Assembly (NCBI GenBank): GCA_004802705.1
Contig: SGPL01000464.1
Span: 9,493-26,220, forward strand
Direction of reading: 5' to 3'
Length of the DNA: 16,728 nucleotides
From: Bondarzewia mesenterica
Taxonomy: Eukaryota > Basidiomycota > Agaricomycetes > Russulales > Bondarzewiaceae
In this document: positions 7,574 through 16,728 of the stretch, in pieces
Position numbering within the stretch: the first letter of the stretch is position 1
How the letters are laid out: every line of letters starts with the position of its first letter
Made by a program: the position numbers and the translations under genes
Notes under the pieces: generated by a model
The model's database searches: none
Told to the model about the DNA's origin: nothing
What the model saw: the letters and a program-made list of their open reading frames with translations, nothing else

Positions 7574-10249
7574 TTAGACCTGGCTGACTGGTTCATACCC
7601 GCTCCTCCCACCCCGACCTGCACCCAAGCCCAGCCCCATCATCAGCTTTTGCCTCAGCCCCTTCCTCCCAGCAGCAAGCTCCTCCCCGTCCTCCTCCCGC
7701 CGTCGTCGTCTGGCTTCCTGGAATCCCTCAGCGGGAACCTCATACAGCCGTTCGTACTCAACTCCAAGCTCCCTGCCGCCCGTCCAAAAGTCCTTGCAAT
7801 TCGCCACAATGCCCATGTCGAATGGGTTCGAGGCTTTGGATGCGCGCGCGAGGCCATTCGCGGCACCGCCAGAGGTGAAGCGGTCGAGGCCGAGAAGGTG
7901 CATTAAGAATCCACTCCCGCATCCTGCACACACGCCGTGTTTGTGCGCGTGCCCATGTCCATGCCCGGTCGCGTGATCCAGCGTGGGCGTCGCCTCGCCC
8001 GCGTTTGGGCTCTGCTGATGCTGGTGTCTATGCCCCATCTGCGACGCCAGGCTCGCACCTCCGCGCCCGCCCATGAAGCCGTACCGTCCGAGGTTGGACA
8101 CTTCAAGCGTCGTCATCTGTCGCGCGATCTGCCAGAATTGGCTCGCGAGGAGGACGATCGTCCACAGCAATTGCAGGGTTGCCCAGATTGCGACAGAGAA
8201 GAGGAAGGTGTCGGTTGCTGTGAGTGTGCAGATGGCGGCGGGGAAGAGACAGGATGGTGATAGTGAGGGCTGCTGGTCAGGTGCAGAGAAAACTGGGAAA
8301 ACAATTCTGTTAAATATTTAATGAGAGAGCTGTGCGGAAAGCCTACAGGCCCAGGTCAGGTAGTCAAAGATTGCGATTCCGAAGACGAGGGTTGTCACAA
8401 AAACGATGAATTGTCGGTGATTGTGGACACCGACTGCACCTTGGCATGAGCCGTTAGTCCCGTCGCAGAGATGCAGATGACTCACCGCAATTCCAGACCC
8501 AAGGGCAATGGCTATCGTATTGACAGTCACTTTCTACCCGGAAATTACTTTGATAAATATATACTCACTGATCAGAGCGCGCAACGCATCTGTCGCAAAT
8601 ACGACAGTGCTTCGATCGCAATGGTTTCCTCGCCTGCAGAAAGTTGGTATGTTGGGGAGTATGGATGAAACAGGTGATGCATACCATACACTGGATACAA
8701 AATGTCTGTCCATTTAGACGACCCTCAGAAGCCAAATCTTCAATGATCTAAGTATTGTTAATTGTCAAAGTTAGTCCTATCAGAAGGGGAACAGACTTCT
8801 CACCGACTTCAGCTCCGCATCGCTTGTAGGCGTTGGGCAAGCTCCCGGATCTAGAGTAATTGAACGGAAGAAGTTGTACGCGCAAAGTCCGAAAATTAAC
8901 GCAAAACTGAGATGCGTGAACGCGTGTGATTCGGTCTCTGTTCGTGCACGTAAGCCCAGATTAGCGTGAGTGTGGAGACGATACAAACGTTGCAAAAGGC
9001 GGGTCACCCAAGCGTATGCTACCCATACCATGGACCCAAAGATAATACCCGCGAAATAAGGACTTGCCGTTACGCTATCGGTATACGTTGGTCTGTTGAG
9101 AAGGACACGAGTTACGATCTTCGACAACGTCAAAATATGTCTCTGAACGATGAGTGATTGACATACATGATGCATGCCAAAGAATTCGGCCATGGCGAGG
9201 ATGATGCCAGTATACCACGGGAGGATCGTCAAAGTCGTAAAGATGAGATAAAGGAATATCGTGGGCATAACAAAGATGGCAATTTTTGTGTTCCGCTGCA
9301 CAACATGTAATGCATCGACAATTAGAAGAGATGGGCGAGGAACAAGAAACAAGACTGCTGACCTCGTTCAAAGGTTTTTTCTTCTTCATGCCATCCTCAG
9401 TGAACCCTCCTTCTTCCAACGCTCTCTTCCACGCCCCAAGACTTTTCAACTCGACCGCCATATCTCTTGAAGTCCTCCCTTCGTTGTCCTTTGCGCTGAT
9501 CTCCGCCCCCTTCTCGATCAACCTCCGAATGCACATCCTGTTTCCCCTCACGACGGCCCAATGTAATGGAGTAAGCCCTGCATCATCCTTCACATTCGTA
9601 TTTGCGCCGTGCTTGAGTAACAGATCGACAGAGAGTGCATCGCCTTGGTATGCTGCCCACATAAGCGCCGTATGACCGTTGGTGTCGCGCTCATCAACGC
9701 TGATAGGCTGGTGGAGAAGATAAAGGAGTGGCATGATAGTAGAGGAGTGCGTGACAAGATGTAGGGTATTGTAGCCTTGAGAGTCCTTGATATTCGGATC
9801 GGCATTGTGGGCGACGAGAAGCTGAATCACATAGAGATAGCCGCCGCGCGCGGCCCACTGCATGGGAGTGGCCATGAGGTCTCCGCCGAGCGCGTCAACT
9901 TCTGCACCTTGCTCCAGCAAATAACGACACGCTGCGACCTGCGCATTGATCGCCGCCCAGTGCAGTGGCGTGATGTTCTGCTCATCCCGGTCAGTAGCTC
10001 TGGCTTTACCGGACTCGATGAGCTCCCGCATTAGACTAATATCTCCCCGCTGCGATGCTACAAAGATATTGACCTAAGCCGCACGTAGCTCAGCGTACAG
10101 ATAAATCGTGGACGACAAAGTAAGACTACCTCTGGCTCGGCAGTGGTCCTCAAATGAGACGTAGGCGTATTGAACGCGGTCGCTGTGGCGGAGGCCGGAG
10201 TGACCGACGTCGCGGATAGATCGCCCTTGGGATTGACAATCTCATCCAT
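7574..10249 (-). CDS. Akr1-type ankyrin-repeat DHHC palmitoyltransferase, 10 exons, apparent 1-nt deletion
   Basis: Predicted protein S-palmitoyltransferase of Golgi/endosomal membranes, attaching palmitate to cysteines of client proteins. Minus-strand exons: 10249-10130, 10073-9363, 9295-9167, 9118-8989, 8937-8804, 8747-8686, 8633-8569, 8511-8486, 8433-8347 and 8292-7574, about 727 residues. Residues 41-265 hold about six ankyrin repeats ([38 protein letters not shown]). Four or more membrane spans follow (about 282-316, 335-360, 370-388). The Cys-rich domain ([20 protein letters not shown] then HCPWVWNC) places the DHHC motif at 450-453, with the catalytic Cys at 453. Two further spans follow at about 465-485 and 518-540, then a TTxE motif (TTLE, about 549-552) and a His-rich tail. 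The order ankyrin-TM-TM-DHHC-TM-TM-TTxE is diagnostic of Akr1 (animal HIP14/ZDHHC17). One T appears missing at 8700-8702, inside the first CxxC of the Cys-rich domain. The start is the first ATG, giving a 40-residue first exon rich in Ala/Thr/Ser. Confidence 0.93.
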
Positions 10250-11003
10250 GGTAGTGAACGAGGTTCGGCGACGTGTTTACGACGTCGATGAGGGCGGAGG
10301 AGTCGGTGGTGATAGATGGTGCAGCCTTCAGGGTCGTTGACAAGTCTTGACACAGCTTGACACAGCCAGCCCATTTCTGACATAATATCATGTGATGTCC
10401 TAGAGGAAAATAAATAAATGTTATTCAACGTTCAAACTGCAGATCTTCGGACATTGTCAGAAAGCAAAGTTTCAACCCCAGTAAGTACTGCCATTGTACT
10501 GCCATTGCACTATTAATTGGATTCGTTGGATTGACGGTAAGTACGTGTATCCTGGTGATTCCTGGAAGCACGTCGAAGTCCTCGTGCGTTGCGGTCGAGA
10601 TATCCGACTCGTCCACGGCAATTCGCGGTTGTTTTAGCTTGTGGTACCTGGTATTATCGATGCTTTTTCACATACCAGCGCTGACTCGTCTATGTATGCG
10701 CCAGCAGGATACCTGTGATTTTCTCAGTCTATTCCCCTCTCGCGATCACATTGAAATGTGTGTTACACTTGCATCATCGGCTATCGCTGGTTGTTCGAGG
10801 TGCGCACCTCCGGACATTGCGATTATGCTCGAGCTCATCATTAGCATACAACATAGCATGGCCTGTGCGTGCCTTGGTTCTATCCTTGGTTCTGGCCACG
10901 CTCCCGTTTGACGCCCAACAGACTTTGCTTCAGCCACTTTCTAATCTTTCGTCACTCACATCCACACAATCACCTTGCATTCTTTTCGCTAAAGCATTGC
11001 TGC
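10250..11003. promoter_or_regulatory. Divergent promoter region between AKR1-like and NLR genes
   Basis: This 754-bp region must serve both divergent starts (10249 on - and 11004 on +). Three short perfect direct duplications are seen: CTTGACACAG at 10346-10355 and 10356-10365, TACTGCCATTG at 10486-10496 and 10497-10507, and CCTTGGTTCT at 10872-10881 and 10884-10893. The last lies about 110-130 bp before the NLR ATG. No coding exon is supported, although an open frame of 126 codons exists at 10531-10911 (+) with no domain. Confidence 0.45.
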
Positions 11004-14000
11004 ATGTCAAACTCTCAGTTTCGCACCATTTGGCAAGAAGCCATCCGTAAATACGAGTCCGACACCGGTATCACGGTTGATCTGTCCTCGAGTTCTCTCT
11101 TTGCGAAGGTCGATTCTCCAGATGCCGTTCTCAAGCTGGTCGATGAAGAACAGAAGAAGTTCAACGAGTATTGCAAGTCAGGAGAGAAGGTCAGGGACGT
11201 GTTGAAGCCGATACTCCAGGTGGTCTGCTTGTTCGCGAAAGCGGCAGGGCAAGGCGCCAGCCTGGTATGCTCTGATTCAGGCAGATTACCGACGAGGCAC
11301 TGACGTCTGGGTGATCAGGCATTTCCTCCGTCAACGGCGATATTCGGAGCCGTTGTGGTGTTGCTCCGTGTGAGTAGGATATGTCGCGCTGAGACCATCA
11401 ATGGCTTACAAGACTTCGTCAGGCCGTCGAAGGTGTCAGTTCGAGCTACGACTCGATCATTCAGATCCTACAGGATCTGGACGATTTCCTAGTTCGTTTC
11501 AAGGTCCACCTTGACCACGACATAACGCACCCGATAAAAGAGATGATTGTTAAAGTGCTTGCTCATCTGCTTACGATCTTGGGGCTGGTCACAAAATCGG
11601 TCAAAGAGAACCGAGTCGGTGAGTCGGTCGCATCCCGTTTCACCTCAGCGCATTCATGCCTGCCTGTCCAGAGAGATACTTCAAAAGTCTCATCGGCAAG
11701 AACAAGGATGTTCAGGAGGCGTTGGCCAAGATGGATCAATTAACTCTGCAAGAGAATCGAGTGGTGACCACGGTGACCCTGTCGGTTGCCAATGAGATAT
11801 TGGAAAATTTGGAGGAACTAATGAGAGGTATGTCCCTCAGGTTATCGTTGGTTGACGGTGCAGCTGATATCCACTCCCCTATGGTAGCTTCCCAGACCGC
11901 AGACGTTAACATGGAGGCCCTCAGGACGGCAGTAGCTCAAGGCATAGACCGAATACTCAGTGCGTCGGTAGTCTTGCCAGCGGTCCTACACACTGTTCTC
12001 AAAACCGACCACTGCAGGTGCCTCCAATAAAGTGGAAGAACGCCTAGCAGCACTCGACGCGGTCATGGGTATGTCCCACCATGAATGGATTCGGTCGTGG
12101 AATAACATGTCTGGAGCCTGACGTTCTTCTTTAGATGATAACCATCGTTTGGATATTCACAAATGGTTGTCCGCTCCGAACCCGTTCGAGAATCATGAAA
12201 ATGCGTTGGAGACGCGACAGGAGGGGACTGGTAGTTGGGTTCTGCGTGATGATGATTTCATGGCCTGGAAGGCAGACGCTCCTTCGTTCCTTTGGATATA
12301 TGGCATTCGTACGTCCTCTGACACAACGTTCAAGGTTTACCACATTCTAACTGATCACATAGCGGGGTGCGGAAAAAGTGTATTATGGTGAGCATCCACA
12401 GGGATTCGGGTGGTGGACGTCGCTGACAGGTATCGGAAGCTCTACCATCATCGAAGATATTCAGCGTGACTGCAAAGCGGATCTGTCGCTTGCGGTCGCG
12501 TTTTTCTACTTTGATTTCCGTGATCCAGAGAAACAGCGGCATCAAAATCTTTTGAGTTCTTTGATTACGCAGTTTTCTTCCGTATGCATCAACTCGCCGC
12601 GGGCGTTGGAGAGACTTTACGCTGAGAGTCAGAAAGGCAGGCAGCGTCCGACCATAGCTGGTCTTACCGCGACCCTCAGAGACATACTCGGTCTCTTTCG
12701 GCATGCTTATGTCGTTCTTGATGCTGTTGACGAATGCACAGAACGAGAACGTCTTCTGCCCTTCGTCGAGATGCTGGTTGGTTTGAAGCTTGCCAACCTA
12801 CACATACTGGCTACCAGTCGACCGGAAAGGGACATCGTGAAGTCTTTCGAGTCTCGAGTGTCATACAGGATCTGTCTCGAGAGTGCTCTTGTTGATCAAG
12901 ACGTTCGCATGTATGTACGGGATATCCTTCATCGAGACTTCGACATGTGGGAAACAGAGGTACAGGCAGAGATCGAGGCAGCTCTCGTCGACCGTGCCAA
13001 CGGAATGTGAGCCGGAGTTTTTGATCACTTTCGAGGACGGAGTACTGACATACTGAAGGTTTCGATGGGTTTATTGCCAGATCGATACCCTGCGACACTG
13101 TATGACTCGACGTGTGCTGACCCAAGTTCTGAATGATCTGCCAGAGACGCTGGATGCGACTTATGATCGCATCCTGAATGGCATTCACAGGTACAATCGT
13201 GAATACGCTCACCGAATCTTGCAATGGCTTGCATTTTCCTTGCACCCTCCGACAATCAAAGAACTTGGTGAAGTCCTCGCGGTCAATTTTGACGATGAAC
13301 TCGCTCGATTCGACCCTCGTGATCGGCCTCCCGACCTACGTGCAATGCTTGGCATTTGTTCAAGCCTCATCACACCTTCGAGTGGGAACTTAAATCAAAC
13401 GGTGCAGTTGGCTCATTTCTCAGTGAAAGAGTACTTGATCTCGGACCGCATCCGGAACAGGTCGACCTCAGCTTACAGTGTCGACGCAAGACTCGCTCAT
13501 TCGTTTATCTCCCAGGCTTGTCTGGCATACCTCCTGCAATTTGACAAGCCCGATTGCGTGGACGCTAGCACTCCCGAGCGTTTTCCACTAACTAATTATG
13601 CAGCTCAGTTCTGGGTAGATCACTATCAATTCAGACCTTCCGATAATAACAGTAAACTGGCTGCAGACCTATTCCGAAGTCCAAACACAAAATTCGCTAA
13701 CTGGATTCGAATCTTCGACCCCGATCGTGCTTATCAAACTCCACGACTTTCACAGCAGGACTTCCCATCTCCAGTATACTATGCCTCATTTCTTGGGCTC
13801 GAAGATATGGCACTCCTGCTACTGGAAAATTGTGCAGACGTGAACACACAGGAGGGCGACTACGGGAATGCACTGCAGGCGGCGTCGTCTCGTGGTCATG
13901 GGGCCATAGTGCGACTACTATTGAAGAACGGTGCGGATGTCAATGCGCAGGGGGGCCTCTACGGGAACGCNCTGCAGGCNGCGNCNTCTGGNGGTCACGN

Positions 14001-14148
14001 TGTCNTCGNGCGTCTGCTGCTGGAGAANGGCGCGGACGTCAACACGCAAGGGGGCGATTGCGGGAATGCACTGCGTGCGGCGTTGTCTGGCGATTGGGAG
14101 ACCATCATGAGGCTTCTGCTGGAGGATGGGGCGGATCTTGATCTGTAA
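11004..14148 (+). CDS. Fungal STAND/NLR protein: Goodbye-like domain, NACHT ATPase, ankyrin repeats (880 aa, 10 exons)
   Basis: Predicted cytosolic NOD-like receptor: a nucleotide-switch protein thought to sense a ligand through its repeats and signal through its N-terminal domain (fungal incompatibility/immunity). Exons: 11004-11264, 11319-11369, 11423-11618, 11672-11827, 11888-11959, 12018-12068, 12135-12308, 12363-12387, 12440-13006 and 13059-14148; the sum is 881 codons with no frameshift. Residues 1 to about 125 resemble the Goodbye domain of fungal STAND proteins (FRTIWQEAIRKYESDTGI, then AFPPSTAIFGAV, EGVSSSYDSI). A helical linker follows. NACHT: Walker A GIPGCGKS at 319-326, Walker B region VVLDAVDEC at about 420-428, sensor-like ILATSRPE near 453-460. 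A winged-helix-like segment (ILQWLAFSLHPPTIKELGEV) lies at about 571-590, then QLAHFSVKEYL. Ankyrin units run from about 755 to 880. The ATG gives MSNSQFRTIW directly before the domain; no earlier in-frame extension looks conserved. Goodbye assignment is from memory of the family; NACHT is secure. Confidence 0.9.
13828..14148 (+). repeat. Ankyrin repeat array with 99-bp period and N cluster
   Basis: Inside the last NLR exon, 33-residue ankyrin units follow each other exactly: 13828-13926, 13927-14025, 14026-14124 and a start of a fourth from 14125 that reaches the stop at 14146. Each has the core (N/D)GAD-VN-Q-G--GNAL-AA-S and ends LLL(E/K). Units 2 and 3 are closely similar at the DNA level. 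Nine isolated Ns lie at 13971-14028, nearly all in unit 2; several would change the residue (codons ncn, gnt, ntc, gng). A more degenerate half-unit precedes at about 13768-13827. The Ns most likely mark merged near-identical units. Confidence 0.8.
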
Positions 14149-16200
14149 GGGAGGTGGGCTGAACAATGTGAGTTACGCTGCCATGACTCACTTTGCTTTC
14201 TTCTGAATTGCGCTCATGTGTGCAGTTCAATGTAGTTCTTTCCCTGCCAGTGTCACCTTTTGATTACTCGAACTGTCATGACGGGTGCCACTGCCGGGTT
14301 ATAAAGTTGATGTTTATCCATACACTCTGATACACAACATTTGTGGATGCGTTGTTCGAGAGTTTGAAGGCATAACACATGACTGTAAGGTTCAATGTGT
14401 AGTACGGATTCAGGCAACAGGTGAGAATATACAAAAATTCTCCATTGACGAAGACGACGACACAACCTTCTTAAAGTACGTACATCTGGCATGTACGGCC
14501 AATATGGCCGAGAACTTTCCGACAACTTGGAATTATTTTTGCTCCTCCAAAGACTCGAGCCATCTGAGCTGCTCCTGGCCTGCTTCGCGCGACATACCGT
14601 CTGCCGAAATACCGACTTTCGCATCGCTATCTCTGGTCTCCGGCGTTGTCCACTCCTTCGCTTCTTCGGTCTCAATCACCAAGCATTCGCTCACTTTGAC
14701 AGACTTCTACTTCTTGACCCACCTGTTCAATCACACCGCGTGTTCCGCGAGCGCCACCTTCTCCATGCATGCTTGCCTAGGTTGTATCTCTCCTGTATGC
14801 CCGTATTTTCCCCTGCCGGTTTACGTGAAAATCGGCCTCACCAGGGAACACAGTGTGTGCACAGATGTCAACTGATGTCATTGGCTTCTGCATAACGGTA
14901 AATCACAGGTCCAACTGACCTGCATTCCAGCGACATAAAGATGGTGGCCTCAAATTCGTTCGCAACAAAATCCTGAGATTTCTGCTGCTGCATTGTAAGT
15001 GCAGGAAATGTTATGAGATGAGATCGCGGACGAACACGTTTCCTTGGACGAGTCTTAAAGGAGTGAGTGTGTTAAATGCGATTGCATGAAGAGACAACAG
15101 CGGGCTCATACGAAATGCGACGCCTGGTGCAGAAATCCGTTCGTGGGTAGAGAGGGATTTGGGGGAACGAGGACAGGTCACATCGGCGAATCACTTACAC
15201 GACTTGCGGCATATCTGACTCTCTCTGCAGGGACATCGCATCACAAGCTGCCGTCGACGGTGTTGGCAAGTGCTGAGCGGTGCATATCGACTGTGTACAC
15301 GATGTTACTTCCAGGCAAATACAACAGATGCCACGTGAGCATCAATCACAACATACAATTATACATGTGCGCACTCACTGAGCTACTGATTCAAATTCGT
15401 ACCTAGATGTCCCCACTCAACTCTCGAGATTCCGAATCCTTCACCACCGCATAATGTTCGGTAGCAGTTCACACTATTGCGTGTGAATCGAGGGTCTCGA
15501 GCCGTCGCTCATGGCGCGTGTGTAGGCGGGGGAGAGTCATAACGACGAAGTCTTCCCCCTGTTTTTTTTCTAAACCCATCGTCCTGCCGTCAGCCATGTA
15601 TAATATTTTCCTCCTCCCCATCCAATTCATCAACATAACAATATTGGATGTTGCAAGCTTGAAGAACGTCTGAGGCACGTCCGGTGCGATTTTGGAATGC
15701 GGAGGAGATGGACGGGGTTTTATCACTATCTCAGTCTACGACGCGAAGGATGGGTGATGGTTGGCCAGGCTGGTCAGGAGTTGGAAGTTAAGGGTGATCC
15801 GGGTGGGGGTAGGTTGGTTGCTCAAGGAGTCCTGTTGCAGTAAAGTCAGAAGCAAGGGGTAGCAAAAACACGAGCAAAAAATTACGGAAGAAAGCAATTA
15901 GAATGCAGGGTAGTGCAACGAACACACCCACGAATCACCGCTGGATGCATCGCCCGCGGCGTTCGGCCAATCGTTTTGCAGAACCCGTATTATTTCACGT
16001 TCGAGAGCCTCGCCAAGCCGGACGACGATACGGCATAGCATTGGACGAAAGTGAGCGGTTTGCTTGGGAATCTACGATGTTCGTGGGCTGTAGTAGATCG
16101 TGCGGCTGATAGAAAGGATGTGTGTTCGCGTGCCATGGATCTCTGCGTTTGGCTTTTGGTTTTCCATATAACAAGAGACTTATTGGGCAAAAATTAATAA
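14149..16200. other. Downstream region, no gene supported
   Basis: Two kilobases without a gene I can support. Just after the NLR stop, a well-formed donor (GTGAGT at 14166) and acceptor (TGTGCAG ending 14225) suggest a spliced 3' UTR or an alternative last exon. Open frames at 14285-14875 (+, 196 codons), 14491-14895 (+), 14253-14675 (-), 15086-15406 (+) and 15469-15726 (-) have no recognisable domain, no clean start context and overlap one another. A short inverted repeat CGGCCA-ATA-TGGCCG is at 14504-14518 approximately. A G-rich stretch lies at about 15776-15815. Decayed genes or lineage-specific genes cannot be excluded. Confidence 0.45.
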
Positions 16201-16670
16201 ATGAAGGTTATCGCGTCATTCGCGTCGGACGGGCCTTTCTGTTTCCAGGATGGCAAGACCTATCCCATACGTTTCTTGTTGCCATGACGCGGTCACTCAC
16301 ATTCATTTTCTTAACAGATCGAATGCCTACCATTGCCAGTCCACCTTCTCTGTGCCGTTCTCCGTGCACACGGCGAAGAAATTCCAAAATGGAAGGTGAG
16401 CTTTTTTCCGTATATCCTTCATGAAGAGTTTCGTGCTCACCCTTCACAGAGTCGACGCCGCTATCCTGTTCGCTGGCCAATCAAGGCATCAAGGTTCGCA
16501 CACGAAGAGACATTAGCCAGCGCAAGCCGCGCGGTTTGGGTCCGCCCTTCCCTGCAATGGCCCTGTCGCACCCGCTGCCCACGCCAGTGCCCAGGCGCCC
16601 ATCCCTGACGACGAAGAGTCAGAGCCGAAGGGTGAGCCTTGAAAGAAGAGAAGGAAGAGATCGCCTGTAG
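16201..16670 (+). CDS. Weak candidate small spliced gene (122 aa, basic, Pro/Ser/Arg-rich)
   Basis: A chain of exons 16201-16270, 16318-16395 and 16450-16670 with GT-AG introns of 47 and 54 nt keeps one open frame from an ATG (MKVIASFASDGPFCFQ) to a TAG, 122 residues. The C-terminal part is basic and Pro/Arg-rich. Against it: other frames stay open through the same splice sites, no domain is recognised, and acidic-looking coding appears in another frame near 16600-16640. The true gene may use different exons, continue past the window edge, or lie on the other strand. Treat as provisional. Confidence 0.25.
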
Positions 16671-16688
16671 GAGAGTACCGGGAGGAAT

Positions 16689-16712
16689 GGGAATGGGAAC
16701 GGGAACGGGAGG
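16689..16712 (+). repeat. Hexamer simple repeat GGGAAT/GGGAAC
   Basis: Four successive hexamers read GGGAAT, GGGAAC, GGGAAC and GGGAGG, preceded by a similar degenerate unit. It is a short G-rich microsatellite near the right edge of the window. If translated in the frame GAA-CGG it gives a Glu/Arg/Trp run, so it could lie within low-complexity coding sequence. Confidence 0.6.
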
Positions 16713-16728
16713 TAAAGAGGGCGCGGCT

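Noticed and set aside
7439..7906. Plus-strand open frame antisense to the AKR1-like gene
   Set aside because: It covers the reverse complement of the last AKR1-like exon and is explained by its codon bias.
14285..14875. 196-codon plus-strand open frame downstream of the NLR, first considered as a partner effector gene
   Set aside because: There is no domain, no clear start context, two other long frames overlap it, and the composition drifts along its length. It remains possible but unsupported.
15469..15726. 85-codon minus-strand open frame
   Set aside because: It has no recognisable domain, no neighbouring exons that extend it, and it contains a low-complexity homopolymer stretch.

Overview
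The window looks like nuclear DNA of a filamentous fungus, most likely an agaricomycete basidiomycete. The coding regions are broken by many short GT-AG introns (mostly 48-67 nt). The recognisable proteins are fungal: an eEF1B-gamma subunit, an Akr1-type ankyrin/DHHC palmitoyltransferase, and a STAND/NLR protein of the fungal Goodbye-NACHT-ankyrin type. I see no bacterial or organellar features, and no tRNA, rRNA or CRISPR array.

Layout, left to right. 1-1182: no gene, many scattered Ns at the extreme left. 1183-2742 (-): a multi-pass membrane protein I do not recognise, three exons. 2743-3751: no gene supported. 3752-4230 (-): a 122-residue single-pass membrane protein with an acidic, Pro-rich tail, three exons. 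4231-5159: divergent intergenic region ending in an eEF1G promoter with a double telomere-like box beside a CACGTG site. 5160-7131 (+): eEF1B-gamma, six exons, one unusually long intron and one apparent 1-nt frameshift. 7132-7573: shared tail-to-tail 3' region. 7574-10249 (-): AKR1-like palmitoyltransferase, ten exons, one apparent 1-nt deletion in the Cys-rich domain. 10250-11003: divergent promoter region with three short direct duplications. 11004-14148 (+): an intact ten-exon NLR of 880 residues whose C-terminal ankyrin units are near-identical and contain a cluster of Ns, which suggests collapsed repeat copies. 14149-16200: no gene supported. 16201-16670 (+): a weak candidate small spliced gene.

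The genes do not form a pathway. The housekeeping genes (translation, protein palmitoylation, membrane proteins) flank one accessory gene, the NLR, which is the most interesting item: a predicted cytosolic nucleotide-switch receptor whose ankyrin end looks like a fast-evolving, internally homogenised recognition array. All splice models were made by eye from splice signals, reading-frame continuity and family resemblance. The two frameshifts in otherwise conserved genes, together with the scattered Ns, suggest draft-quality sequence rather than real pseudogenes.
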